NCBI GenBank assembly: GCA_023362775.1
Contig: JALMGJ010000003.1
Location: 79,711,355-79,775,354, forward strand
Source: Charina bottae
Taxonomy: Eukaryota > Chordata > Lepidosauria > Squamata > Charinaidae
Direction: 5' to 3'
DNA: 64,000 nt
Part shown: positions 33,770 through 45,652 of the stretch, piece by piece
Layout of the letters: the number at the start of each line of letters is the position of its first letter
Numbering within the stretch: the stretch's first letter is position 1
Program-made: the position numbers and the translations under genes
The notes under the pieces: generated by a model
What the model saw: only the letters and a program-made list of their open reading frames with translations
Databases searched by the model: none
Told to the model about the DNA's origin: nothing

Positions 33770-35114
33770 GGTATGAAAAATTAACTTGCTAGTCTTTACA
33801 TAAAATAAATTGGTCTCTTGACCCTGTCATCTCAATAATGAAACTCAAGAAAGACTGTCACACAGCAACTCAGGATGAGAGACTAAAAGTTAGGAAGAAC
33901 TCATGTCACAAAACAGTGGCATCTACAGTGTGTGTGTGTCAAAATTGGCAAGATGATGGTCTGCCACAACTCAAGTCCTACTCTTTCTGAATGTGTGTGC
34001 AATGTCAACCTGTTTTCAAAAAGTGGAGGGGCTTGCATCATGATGCATCATCTGATATCTTACAAATGTTGACAGCCTCCTGCAGATGCAACTGTTGTGG
34101 AACAAATTGTAACACTGAGTATCTGTTGATTCATGCATCTACTCCTGGTCTATAACTCTCCCCAAATGCTGTGAATTGGGTGACTATAACATTGGATTTT
34201 GGGGGGGGGGCGGGAATGGGTTCAGCATTCTCTATAGCAGCTTGGAGAAAAAGAAAATCATATACTCAAGGCTCTTGTATACTAAACCATTGCTAAGGAA
34301 GTACTGGAAACTGAGTTGGGGAATTAACCCTTCTTTTTATTCTTGGAAAGGTAGGTAGAGGCATGAATAACTTGGTAGGTTCAAAAAGAGCCTTCAAAAA
34401 TACAAATGTGTTTGTATGTGTGTGTGTCGACACCTCTTTTCAAATGTACCATTACTATGTTATCCATGCCTCTCTATATATGAATTTATAGAATGAACTG
34501 AAAAACACAATAAGAACTGTTCCATTCTCCCTGTACAAATTTTTGGAGGGGGTGGAGGTGGGGATTAATGCTTCCTTGCCATTTTCCTGTTTGTACTTTG
34601 TGTGCTGTGCTATCTGGCTGGAATATTTTTGTTTGTGTGCAGTCACCAGGCCATTCTGACAGATGGAGAAGAACATCAACAAATAAGCCCACATGTATAT
34701 GCATTAATTATGTTAAGGTTTGATTCCCAGATGAACCTATTAAAGCAACCATCTGAGCTGAGTTTTACTAGTCCATAACCAAGGGGATTTTATTACTAGT
34801 AACACTGTTTTGGAATAGATTAGTGCTGAACAAAAAACAAATAAAAACTTCTTAGTTTGCAATAGAGGAAATCAAATACATTAAATTAAATTAACATTAG
34901 TGCAATAGATCCCCCTGGTCTTTCTGATTTCTTGATACCATTGATTCACTTCTAATTCCCCAAACAAAGTAATCCATAGCAATGCTATTCTTACTGGTCT
35001 TTATTCATGAGGAATCAATGTAATGAAAAGATACATTCAGTGTGTTATAGATACATTTTACCTGCGGCAGCCTAGAAAGTATATCCAATGTATTTGGCAG
35101 TAATGCTAGAAAAG
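33770..35114. other. No recognisable feature
   Basis: No gene or known repeat. It includes a run of ten G at about 34201-34210 and a short (tg)n at about 34413-34428. Confidence 0.4.
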
Positions 35115-35205
35115 AGTGACTGACTGACTGACTGACTGACTTATTTCTCAAATTTGTATAGCCGCCCGTCTCACACAAAGCAACTCTGGGCAGCTTACAA
35201 CAATT
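35115..35205 (-). repeat. L2-type 3' tail with (GACT)n
   Basis: About six gact repeats, then ttatttctcaaatttgtat, gccgcccgtctcaca and aactctgggcagcttac, the inverted L2 3' end. Confidence 0.6.
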
Positions 35206-35241
35206 GACTTATATAGGATTATGCAGTGAATTCACCTGGTC

Positions 35242-35355
35242 TTGAATTCACCGTTTGTGAGTTGGGCAGCCTTATAAATCTGTTTAATAAATAAAAATAA
35301 ATAAATCTGCTATAAAACAATAGAAAATTGCTATTATTTCTGCTGAGTTTCTAGT
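35242..35355. repeat. 114-bp dispersed duplicate, copy 1
   Basis: The block from ttgaattcaccg to gctgagtttctagt recurs almost unchanged at 37881-37994 (about two substitutions). It contains a LINE-like tail (ttgggcagccttataaatct followed by aataaataaa) plus about 50 bp of unrelated sequence, so it is more than two insertions of one tail. Confidence 0.85.
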
Positions 35356-37034
35356 TAGGCGCAACAGAACAGGTCTGTTCAAAGCAGTTAGATTTTATTG
35401 AGGCAATTTTCACTATGGAGGTAGTAAGATTTGCCTCATCAAGGCATGGGGCAACAGAATTCTCCTTGGCAGGAAGGATATCTCATTTGCTCCATTCTGG
35501 AACTTTGCCTGGCACTTCCAACAGCCAGAAGACGTTTCTGAGCTCCCAATTGTTCAAGCCTCTTCCAGCCCTTACAGAACTTCCAGAGAAGTGTGTACAG
35601 GAACTGTCAAATGAGGCTTTGGAATGATGCAAAGGTAAAGTAAGAGGAAGTGTTGCTTTACTTTTGGAAACAAAGAGGCCATGTTGTTTTGCAAATCAGC
35701 TTTGAAGAGGTTCTTCACATAAATCTGTATAAAATGAAGCGCCTTTTGAAGTGCTGCACTGATGTTCTGTGTCTTCTGCCACAGACACACACAAGATCTG
35801 TTTTCTCTACTCAACATTCAGGGGATCATTTTTACCTACTTAGCTACTTTCTGAGATTTTTTTTCATTATATGAAAATTGACTGTGGATATCATGCATCT
35901 CAACATTCTTTTTAAGCAAAAAGAAGATGACATTGATTAGCAAAAAGATTTCAGAAACTTCTTGATGAATATAAATAACTTTTAACATAAAAAAATAGGT
36001 TATTGCAGGAAGAAAAATGAATTTAGACTTAACAATTAAATGTAATGTCTAATGGCTTTGTGATCCTGAAACAAGGGGAAAAGAAACAAAAAGGGAGATG
36101 CCAGTTCAGAGGGATTTTATCTAATTTTATTTTAATTAGATCCTTCTTCGAACTGAGTTTCTAATTTTTCAATTAGCAATTAGCAGCTGCAACTCATTCA
36201 GAGCATCGTAAGGTGCCAAAGACACTAATTACACTACAGGAGTAGGAGTTGGAGAACAAGAAATAAAATTATCCATGAATGCTATTAGAGAAAAGGAATG
36301 ATTGCATTCTGTAATAATATGCTGATGCGAATCTAATTAGATTGAAAGATTGGGGATCATCAGATGAGATTTAAAAATGGATTACATCCTGGAGGTCATG
36401 ATTTTATCATAAATATTGCCTTTTGAAGATATGGCTGCAAAATATGAAAACATTTTGCAAATGATAGTTGAATGCCAAATTATCCTTTAAATGGGCAAGA
36501 TATTACTGCAAAGTAATTTCATAAGTAGAAGAATGGACTCGAATTTCAGATACCTTGGACACCTTCCTAACCTATAACTTGGCTTTTTATTGCCACGCAT
36601 ATTTTTATAGACTTAGGAGAGAAATCATTTCTATATGCAAGTACATTATCTGTGCAGGTTAATAATGTATGAATGTAATGAGTAAATAAATCCAAATAAT
36701 GTTCTGAATTATAGAACTGAAATCCAAAGAAAGTAATCCACAGAAGCACAATATACACTGCTACAGTGCTGTCACTTCCATCCATGGTGGGACTGGACTT
36801 TGCAGTTCCCCCAGACTGAGATGGTTGTGGACTGAAATCCATAGGTGGCAAGATATGTGAAAAGAATCTTAGAATTGTAGTTCATCACAGCATGAATATG
36901 AGAGAGAAATATCATGTGGCTGCAAAAAAGAAAAACAACTTTAGAATACTGTACAGTATACCAATAGACAACTAAGAGATATGATAGTGCTCTTCAGGTA
37001 GTTCAAGAAATAATATACTAAAAAGGATCACAAA
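35356..37034. other. No gene; AT-rich with clustered TAAT motifs
   Basis: No coding or repeat signature. Between about 36120 and 36345 there are several caattag, taatta and ctaattag motifs, the core binding sequence of homeodomain proteins. This may be base composition alone. Confidence 0.35.
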
Positions 37035-37240
37035 CTGTTCCAGAGCACAGATTAATGTTCTTAAATTACTGGTAGGAGATTCAGGTTGAATTATAGAAAA
37101 GGCTTCTTAGCAGTAGGAGCAATTTGACAGTTGACCCAAGTACTGCTCTCTTTTGCTGAATCCTCGGTAGAATTTAAATTAATTTTGACCTCTGCAAGGA
37201 ACAGAAGGTTGGGCTCAGTGATATACCCTTCTAACTTTAA
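37035..37240 (+). repeat. CR1 3' relic
   Basis: Degenerate match to the CR1 3' region: gagattcaggttgaatta, then cttcttagcagtaggagc, then aacagaaggttgggctcagtg. Order and spacing follow the CR1 consensus, but no octamer end is preserved. Confidence 0.5.
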
Positions 37241-37265
37241 GAAGCTATGGGCATCAGCACAGCAC

Positions 37266-37865
37266 ATAGTTAAATATTTATTTATTTAACAAATTTTCTG
37301 TATTGTTTTCGCAAAATAACTCTGGATGATGTACAGTCTAAAAATATCAACAGAACAATCCAGCCTCAAAATAATTAAACTCTTCAACCTCTCTACACAA
37401 AAACTAACATAAAAAAACATAGCTGAAAGTTATCTAGTCGCCCTCAGACTAAGTGCTAAAACCCCACTTCAAAGGAAGTGTCTTTCATGCCTAAAATGCC
37501 TTGTGCAAAGAGGTCAAATACCCTTCTGGGGTAGTATATTCTACAAGGGTGAACACAGAGAAGCCTGTCTTCTGATCCATGCCCCTCTTACCTCTTATGG
37601 AGATGGACCTTAATCAGATCCTCACCAGGTGATGGAGAATGGTCAGAATCAGCTGGGATAAAACATCTCCTAATATAATCCAGCACTGTACTATATAGGA
37701 CTTTATAAGTAAAAACCAGGTGTTTGTAGGCATGTCACCACAAAATGTAGGAATGGATACAAATTTAGATGGCTTTTTAAAGAGTTTAGACAAACCCATG
37801 GGGGATAAGACTATACTGTAGATGATAGCATGATGGATATATGCTATCTCCAGAATTAGAAACAA
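37266..37865 (-). repeat. Probable old L2/CR1-clade 3' UTR
   Basis: It starts with an inverted ttta tail and aataactctggatgatgtac, a degenerate form of the gactctgggcggcttac cassette. It continues through ggtagtatattctacaaggg and a region that suggests LINE 3' UTR. No coding part was recognised. Assignment is weak. Confidence 0.4.
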
Positions 37866-37880
37866 TCTTCAAGTATCATA

Positions 37881-37994
37881 TTGAATTCACCGTGTGTGAG
37901 TTGGGCAGCCTTATAAATCTGTTTAATAAATAAAAATAAATAAATCTGCTATGAAACAATAGAAAATTGCTATTATTTCTGCTGAGTTTCTAGT
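37881..37994. repeat. 114-bp dispersed duplicate, copy 2
   Basis: Second copy of 35242-35355, same orientation, 2.6 kb away. The flanks differ beyond the block. Confidence 0.85.
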
Positions 37995-38500
37995 AAGCTT
38001 TGGTTGGTCGCTACAGGAAACATAATGTTGAACAAGGTGGGCAAAATGTATTTACTGTATCTGCTTTTCATTTCCTTTCTCTAAAAAAGGGAAAAAATCT
38101 GGAACTGCAGTCTACATTCAAAAAATGGTAAATCAAGAGGAAGCTGAAGAAGCACATATCTGATAATTGCACATGTTAGATATGGTAAACTAGTAGTCTT
38201 CCTGTTATTTATTTCTAATTCCTACTAGTTTCACCAAGCATGGACAATTGTTAAGGATGATGGGAGTCTTATTCAAAGAACATCTGAAGTGCTTAAGGTC
38301 CCCAAATGGTGCTTAAGGAAACAGTGCACCCAACTGACATGTTTTTTGGTGTCCCTCAAACGCTCCTTGCCATGCTGTAGTGGCAACGTGGAAGACCATT
38401 GTTATTTCGAGGAGTTAAGTGACGTATTTTGATTTCCTCCCTCACACGAAGATTAGAGTTTATTTTGAGTTACACTGATGTTTAACTAGCTTGTTTTTAT
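37995..38500. other. No recognisable feature
   Basis: No gene or repeat identified. Confidence 0.4.
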
Positions 38501-39199
38501 TTCTGTTTGGAATGGAGGGGGGAGATAAGAGAAAAACCCCAGATTAAAAGTTTAACCATAAGTCTACTCCTCCAACAACCCCTCCAGAAAATATTTTGGT
38601 TTGGAATGGGGGGAGATAAGAGATTGTATTTGTTAAGCACTAGCTTATCTGTATAGCTTCCCAGGCTCTTGGAAACAGGTACTCCAGACTCTGGGAACCA
38701 TCCTAGTCAAGGTCAGGTCATGCAGCCTCAGTACCATGGAAACAGGGTCATGAGGCTTTAGAGCCAGACTTTGATAAAAACCTTAGGATTGTCTTTTGAG
38801 TTTGGGAGCTTCTGCCCAGACCTAGCACCGGATGCTGTGGAAAATAGCCATCCTGGGGGATCCCTGCTGTCTTGGTCAAGAGACTGCTGACAGCTAAAGG
38901 GGATAGGGTCTCAACTTGCTGGTATGTTATGATTTCCTTTCTTTATGTTATGCTTTTTATGCTTTTGTTTAATCTGCCTAAACTGTGTTTCTAATTAAAC
39001 TGTGTTTCTGTTTAAATTTGTTTGCTTAAGTTTATAATAAAGCTTAAACTTCCCTGGTATAGAGGAGATGGGCGGTGATACAAATTTAAATAATAAATAA
39101 ATAAACTCTCTTTATCCACTGGTGTGCTTATTGTCTCTGGATCTAAAAGAACCAATTGCCTGAGTACCTGATCACTGCTTGGACACTTGGCAGAACACA
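38501..39199 (+). repeat. Possible LTR with an L2 tail inside
   Basis: A duplicated tttggaatgg-plus-gggagataagaga motif at about 38507 and 38601 is followed by CpG-poor sequence, a polyadenylation signal aataaa (about 39037-39043) and an end ggacacttggcagaaca. This layout suggests an ERV-like LTR. Between the signal and the end is an L2-type tail (gagatgggcggtgatac plus aataaataaa, 39062-39104). No TSD, primer site or internal region was found, so the identity is uncertain. Confidence 0.3.
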
Positions 39200-39699
39200 T
39201 GCCTAATTTTATTTTTTTAAATGCATTTCTTAAAAACTAATGGAAGGTTAGCAAAATAGCACCATGAAGCAATACCTTTTGTTTCCCAACATAGGCCTCA
39301 GAAACATTCTTAGAAAATTGGATGGCTTTAGTCAATTGCTTTGTTTGCTCTGCAGTATATGTGTGTTTTGTGTTTGGCTACATCAAACACAGCAAATATT
39401 CTGTGAGAGTGCCCATCCCCCAAAAGTTGGGGATCTTTGGGCCTTTTGTTCTCTATACTTGGCAAGATTCTGGTAATGTAACCTTACATTAAAGTAAAAT
39501 TAGGTCATCTGGTCATGTTTCCTTTCTGGTCTACCCCGTAAGGCTGACACCAATCTTACAAGTCTGAAAGTACTTCTCTCCCCCCATCCCCTTTACAAAC
39601 CAAAAACTAGGGAGGGTCTCTTCTGAGCCTCTTGCCCGACCCATATTCGTGCTATGGGCTAAGCTGCTTTTTATCTGACTGTTCTCTTGGTTGTGTCTT
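39200..39699. other. No recognisable feature
   Basis: No gene or repeat identified with confidence; the L2 copy that follows may begin somewhat before 39700. Confidence 0.4.
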
Positions 39700-40513
39700 G
39701 TTGCCCTGTCTCCCAAGGTCATTCCCACATGCCATTACAGCAGTACTCTGTCGTACTGGTTCTCTTCCTTCCTCTGGGGCCAGTTCCAGTTGGTGATGAT
39801 GTGGGGGAGAAGTCCAGACCATGGCTCCTGCTTTCTGGGATGCTGTAGGGCTCTTTCCTCTCCTGTTTAACATATACATGAAGCCATTGGGTAATATCCA
39901 ACAGTTCAGGGTGAAGTATCATCAGTATTTGGATGATGCCCAGATTTGGGTCTTCACCCTTGGTTATTTGAGTGATACCATGGAGTTTCTGTCTTGGTGT
40001 CTGGAAGCTATGGGGGTCTGGATGGGGAACAACAGGCTGCAACTCAACCCTAGCAAGACCAAGTGGCTCTGGGTTTTATGACCCCTTTGTTCTGGGGACC
40101 TTCCACCCTTAGTTCTGGATGGGGTTGCACTACCCCATACAGAACCTGTGTTCAATTTGGGGAAACTCCTGGAATTGTGGCTTATGCTTGAACAGCAGAT
40201 GGCAGCTGTGGCTAAGAGGGCCTTTGCACAGCTATGTATTGTGCACCAATTACATCCATTCCTGGACCAGGAGGCCCCGCTCACTCATGCCTTAGTCACT
40301 TCCTGATTGGATTACTGCAATGCACTTTATATGGGTCTGCCCTTGAAGAGTATTTGGAAGCTTCACCTGGTACAAAATGCAGTGGTACAGGCAGTTATGG
40401 GTGCCTATTGTTTGGCACATGTGACACCTCTGCTCCACAAGCTGCATTGGTTGCCAGTATGCTTCCAGGTTCAATTCAAGTTACCTCTCAAACCACCTAT
40501 CTTTTCTGTCTAA
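39700..40513 (+). pseudogene. L2 LINE reverse transcriptase, C-terminal half, broken
   Basis: Plus-strand frames carry FPLLFNIYMKPLG, the RT catalytic block as YLDDAQ (YADD in active enzymes; both aspartates kept, Ala replaced by Leu), CLEAMGVWMGNNRLQLNPSK, then KRAFAQL, DYCNALYMGLPLK and LHKLHWLPVCF. These are successive blocks of L2-clade RT. Several frameshifts and stops separate them. It ends at about 40513, before the L2 3' UTR. Confidence 0.85.
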
Positions 40514-40576
40514 AATGTGAACATTTGAGAGAGGGGTCAAGGAATCCATTTATGCCAACTTGGAAAATCCTTCCTT

Positions 40577-41009
40577 GAATAGAGGTGGGGGCCTCAGGCA
40601 CAATCTTTCCCATATTTTCCTTCCTGCTTTGTCTTCTGTGCCTAGGAAGATTAAGACCATTTCGCAAGCTCAACAGCAGCATGATAATCTTAACGATCCT
40701 CCTTTAGATGATAAAGGGACTTAGAAATAACATCTCAAAATAACCATGACCTAGCCCCAGGTGCAAAGTCACACAGCCACCTAGAAACATACAGTATGTT
40801 TCTAGGTGGCTGTGTGACTTTGCACCTGGGGCTAGGTCATGGTTATTTTGAGATGTTATTTCTAAGTCCCTTTATCATCTAAAGGAGGATCGTTAAGATT
40901 ATCATGCTGCTGTTGAGCTTGCGAAATGGTCTTAATCTTCCTAGGCACAGAAGACAAAGCAGGAAGGAAAATAGGGGAAAGATTGTGCCTGAGGCCCCCA
41001 CCTCTATTC
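40577..41009. repeat. 433-bp near-perfect palindrome
   Basis: Two 216-bp arms, 40577-40792 and 40794-41009, are reverse complements with one mismatch seen (cccata against cccct near 40611) and a single-base centre at 40793. The left arm in sense reads into cagccacctagaaacata. The same sequence (one base different) lies upstream in the retroposon copy at 59979 (inverted), where it continues tttaggattccc. At 41297 that continuation is found after a Tc1 end. The arms therefore derive from the upstream part of the Penelope-like retroposon. The centre contains TA then CAGT, the first bases of the Tc1 end found at 41294. Confidence 0.95.
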
Positions 41010-41296
41010 TTTCCAAATCAGACAATGTGATTGTCTGGATTTGTTTTCTCATTCTGAAGAAGCTCCTTGGATAAGGAGTGAAACGTTTCCACTAAGAAAA
41101 TAGAAATCCAGTTGACATGATTCAAGCCACAGACTGTTCCACCTGGATGACTGAGAACCTTCATAGACATATTTTCTCATTTTGTCTCTCATAGTTGAGG
41201 TCTACCTATGATGTCAATTACAGGCCTCTCTCATCTTTTTAAGTGGGAGAACTTGCACAATTGGTGGCTGACTAAATACTTTTTCGCCCCACTGTA
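41010..41296. mobile_element. Right end of a Tc1 transposon, interior lost
   Basis: The segments 41010-41053 and 41182-41294 together form one Tc1 end: cagacaatgtgattgtctgg, then tctctcatagttgaggtc, aagtgggagaacttgcac and the terminal ttttcgccccactg followed by target TA (41295-41296). This matches, from memory, a Tc1 family common in fishes and amphibians. It is split by a retroposon at 41054-41171. The transposase region is absent, and only CAGT at 40792-40795 may remain from the other end. Confidence 0.75.
41044..41181 (+). mobile_element. Penelope-like short retroposon with 10-bp TSD
   Basis: The insertion at 41054-41171 lies between ttttctcatt (41044-41053) and ttttctcatt (41172-41181). 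It begins exactly at ctgaagaag, the start of the hammerhead-like core, and runs to ccttcatagacata. In this copy the base after the hairpin reads gtgaaacg instead of gcgaaacg, breaking the last stem pair. It sits inside the Tc1 end and is thus younger than it. Confidence 0.8.
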
Positions 41297-41443
41297 TTTA
41301 AGGATTCCCTTACTAACTTTGCTCAGACTGAAGAAGCTCCTTGGATAAGGAGCGAAACGTTTCCACTGAGAAAATAGAAATCCAGTTGACATGATTCAAG
41401 CTACAGACAATTCCACCTGGATGACTGAGAACCTTCATAGACT
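41297..41443 (+). mobile_element. Penelope-like retroposon, 3' part after the Tc1
   Basis: It begins tttaaggattcccttac and continues gctcagactgaagaagc, the hairpin, gcgaaacgtttccactgag, then tccagttgacatg and ends ccttcatagac. The sequence upstream in the related copy at 59979 is found in the palindrome arms left of the Tc1, so this is the 3' portion of a longer copy that the Tc1 had entered. Confidence 0.75.
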
Positions 41444-44400
41444 TTCTACTTTACTATTTTTAGTTTATAGACGGCCTTTGGTTCTGTAGCTGATTATGTT
41501 TATACTTCAATTTTCAATTGCTTTGATTCTAAATTATGTTCCATTACTTTGAGGATCACTTTAGACTAAAAGTGGATATATATTTTTATCACCCTGAATT
41601 TGGAGACATGGGCATCCTCAGGGGAGAGGGATACAGGGGCAAGTGATATCATGTGCTTCTGGACATAATTGTGGCTTCTACTGGACACCTATGGTTAGAG
41701 ACAGATCTTCATCTGAAGTTACTTCCCTCCTTCAAGCTCCACATTAGCCTTCATAGCTTTCTGTTTCCAGATTCAAGAAATCCTCACCTTAACCTTGCAA
41801 GTAATCCTTTCATTGAAGTGCTCCAACCAAAACTGAGATTTGTTCCACAGACAAAGCCTAGATGAAACCTAGCTTCTAAGATTCATTATCATCGTTGTCC
41901 TGAACCAGCAGTAGCAATAAATCCAGGCCAATTGAATTCAGCTATGTCAAATATACACAAACCAAAGCCAATTGGGAATCTATCCAAAAGGTCAGAACTA
42001 GCAAACACTAAACAGCAGTCTGGATGTAATTCCAACATGTTTACAAGTCCTCTCTATTAGAATAGCCAATGCGGAGGGAGCACAGAAGCTAAAATAGTTA
42101 TATTCATTCCCAATATTTTTATCTTTTCAATGTTCTTATCTTTGGCATAGCATTGGAAGGGAGAACCAACATGCATAAAGCAGTATAACCCTAACTAGCA
42201 AGGCCAATAGAAAGGAATGATGGGATTGTAATCCAACATGTGACAGGTATTAAGAATGTATATGTGACAATCTCGATTCCTCTTTTAGGCAATACATTCA
42301 GAAATATATTGTTTAGTTTATTTGATTACCACTGTTTGAAGAACTGGGAAATAACAGCCTGCATTGCTCTGGAGCAGAAACTAAATAAATGCTTATCCCT
42401 TCTAGGTCAATCCCCCATACTGAAAATAAGCAGTGGGCAAAGAAAGCCAGCTGCTGTATGAAAGCTCATGGAACCTGGTACTACTGATTGACTTTTTTTT
42501 TCCCCAGAAGGTGCTTTGAAGGAAATTATGAGCATTGCAAAGAATGGAGCTTGGGACAGTGTCTCAGTGAGATATCTGTGAAAAGCTCAGTCCATTTATT
42601 CCCATTTTAAAGCCCGCTGATTTTTCTTTGTGAATCAATAACCCCTTTCTTTCAGCATAGCAAGCAATCTCTTTCCCAGTTCTGCATATGCTATATATCT
42701 TTGATAATCACTTTGAGAGACCCCAGTTAGTAAATTACTACATCCAAATATATAGTTCTCAGTGAAATGCATGAGCTCCTATTCATCCCTTGCCCCTATT
42801 TGTCTTTATATATCTCACAGCATTTGCCAGTAATTATATCCCTCTTTATAATCTGCACTCCCCAGTTAAGGTAGGTAATTGATAGCTCCTGGAAAAAAAA
42901 TCATTAATCCCCAAGTGGGTCCCACATGTTTTTCCACACTGAGCTATTTTATTGTGTGCATGGGGTATATGTATGTCACTCTGTGTGCATAGTTAGTTTT
43001 TCCTCCTTCATAATTTGAGTGTTCAAATTATTGTACATGTCATGGTTCACAAGAGAACTACCTGCAAATAAAGGACAGAAATTCAAATGGAATCAATCCA
43101 CTCCAATCTTTTGTTCCCAGAGGACATATAATACCTACTGTAGAGGTGACTGTTGCTTAAAAGTGATCTATTGTAATCAAGAATTTTGATTTTCCTTGCT
43201 AAATTATGATGATGAGTTTTCACTATGTTAGAAAATTAGAGGGAGTCTTAGAGTCATGTAGGTCAGGTTCTGTCTTTTTTAAAAAATGTTATTTTCTTAT
43301 TGTCATAGACACAGCTGTAGAGAAGCAGGAAACAGCAAACAGTGCTTCTCAGCAAAATGCTATATTAATGCTATATTAATGATGGAGTAACAACCAAGGG
43401 GCAAAAAGAGGGTTAAAATTAAGAAGAGTTAAGAATAGAGGCTAACATGTGACTGAATAGTGCTCTATTAACAATATTTGGGGAAGGGGGGAATGAGGAT
43501 GAAAAAGTTGTGTAAAAATATTCAGTCAAGGTATAAAGGGGAGGGAATATATTGTTATAAAGGAGATTAAATAATTAAACAGCAGTGAATAATAAAAATA
43601 ATAATAATTTTAAAAAATAAGGTGGAGAAAAATGGCAATTTTACAGATGGAATGACAATATAATTAATCCTTATGGGACACCGAGGGCCTCTGCGTACAG
43701 TACGTCAGAATGTTCTAGCATGGACCCTATAAAGTACTGATACTGGCTTTGGCAAAGCTACAAAGCCAACTTTTCTTCCGTTGCAGCTTTTTCTTCTGCA
43801 CCCACTCAAGGCTCAGGTTTGGGAGATTCTAGGAAGGAGAACTTTGGTGGCTTCTAAGGGTGACCTTGGAACATGGTGCCCCAGTTGAAAATTCCTTTCC
43901 AAAGTTCTGAGTTGGCGGTATTGTAACAGCTCAATGCTCAGCTGTTTTAAGTGTCCCTTACTCTGTTGGAACAAAACTCAAAACATTTAACATGTTCTGA
44001 TAATGGAAAACATGGATAACTCATAAGAATCCCTTTCCTTCCGTGTTCACCTGATGCTGCAAGAGTTGTCAGGCAGCAGTCCATGCTGAGTGTTACTGAC
44101 AAGCAGAAAGATTGGCAAAAGCAATTTAAAAAAGAAAGTACACATTTTAAAACGCCAGTTAGATCAAACAAACAGAATATAAATGTTTCTGTTCTTACCT
44201 TGAGGAACTGGAGAGTCCATCAATATTCTTCAGAGTTAGCACCTCCTAGTTTAAACATTCCATACCAGCCAGCCAGGCACTACACGCAATTGCATTTCCA
44301 TTCCTATGATATCTGATTAAAGATATATGATTTCTTTAAATAATTAAATAATTCCATACTTGCATAGGGTGGATGTGTTAGCTACAAAAAACAGGGAGAG

Positions 44401-44487
44401 GGGGACTATTTAATTGCATAGTTAACATCTAATAGAAAAAAAAATCCCACCAAAATAATCAGGTTTCAAAGTCTCTTCTAATAGTAA
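41444..44487. other. No recognisable feature
   Basis: 3 kb of AT-rich DNA. Short motifless frames only. A short repeat of gctatattaat occurs twice at about 43359-43380. Confidence 0.45.
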
Positions 44488-44700
44488 TGAGTCAGAGGTT
44501 CATTTATACTAAATTTCTTTATTAGCTAACAACTCACACATACAGCCTCCTGCTCTAACTACTTGTTGAATAAAGCAAACCACTTCCAGGGCCAAAGGCC
44601 GTACTTTCCAGCAGAGGGTGTGCTTCCCCAATCTCAGTCCTTCCTTGTGTTACCAACTTTGTCCTCCTGACTCTACCACTTAGTTCCACCTATTGATACA
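44488..44700 (-). repeat. Gypsy 3' LTR, about 213 bp
   Basis: It starts TGTATCAATAGG immediately after the polypurine tract and ends at about ctctgactCA. A polyadenylation signal (aataaag, complement of 44516-44522) lies near the end, as expected in the R region. The right boundary is strong because of the adjacent polypurine tract; the left boundary is a guess at the nearest CA. Confidence 0.55.
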
Positions 44701-44829
44701 TCTTTCCTCTTTTTTTTTAAACTAACAAACAAACAACAGACAAACCTCCTCCTCCTCATCCCCACAGTTTAAACATAATTTTGTAAGTGTTTTGGTCTTT
44801 GTACTAGGTGACCTGCCCAAGTTCTGAAT

Positions 44830-45652
44830 TCATTTGTTGTGGTTGTTATAGTTTCTTCTGGCTGTGATGACGAATTGCTCAGTCCTGTTTGCAGATGATT
44901 CCAAATTGTCTCTCCCCTGGGACCCAAACAGTGGAGTGGCCGCTTCTTCCACCAGCTGCTGTTGGTCCTGGCTTTGTACCTCTGCCTGTTGGTTGCTTCT
45001 GCGCAGGTGTCATCGATTTCTCCTGAGTACCTGACCTTCAGGAGTCACCACCTCAAAAGAACGCATGTTCACCTGTTTCTGGACCTCAGCTTTCCTCCAT
45101 TCCTTGTTCTCCTGTCCATTGGGTTGTATCCATACTTGCTCTCTACAGTGTAGGTTAGGTAGGTCTCTAGCTGTTGTAATAATGAGCCTCTTTTTTTTAT
45201 TATTTTTGTTCCGTGATAAGCTCCGCTCGACTATTATGACCTACTGGCTGTAGCAAGATCCCCCTCATGGGAAGCAATGTTTTAGTTCTCCGACCCATGA
45301 GACTCTGTACAGGGCTTCCATTCTGTGGTCTAGGACTGCTAGAAATGGGTCTGCTCCCACTTTCTTGGCTTTGACTAAAAGACACTTCGCAGTCTTGACA
45401 GCTGATTCAGCTTTCCCATTGCTCTGAGGATAGGCAGGGGATGATGTCTGGTGGTCAAATTCCCACTGTGACCTGAATGCTCTAAATTCCTCGGAAGTAA
45501 ATTATGGACCATTATCTGAGAACACCACGTCGGGTATGCCATATCTGGCAAAGTGGCCCTTTAGCTTTCTGATAATTGTCAGAGACCTGGTGTCTGGCAC
45601 AGGGTCTATCTCCCAGGAGTTGGAATAATAGTCCACTGTTATGAGGTAGTCC
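44830..45652 (-). pseudogene. Gypsy integrase core and C-terminal tail, frameshifted
   Basis: Conceptual frames show fragments of the integrase catalytic core: YSNSWE-like and SDNGP-like blocks (the second acidic residue), then the QSNGKAES region with the catalytic glutamate, followed by SLMGRRTKTLLP and finally PEGQVLRRNRRHL, the usual end of vertebrate gypsy integrases. Stops and shifts occur between nearly all of them. Confidence 0.7.
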
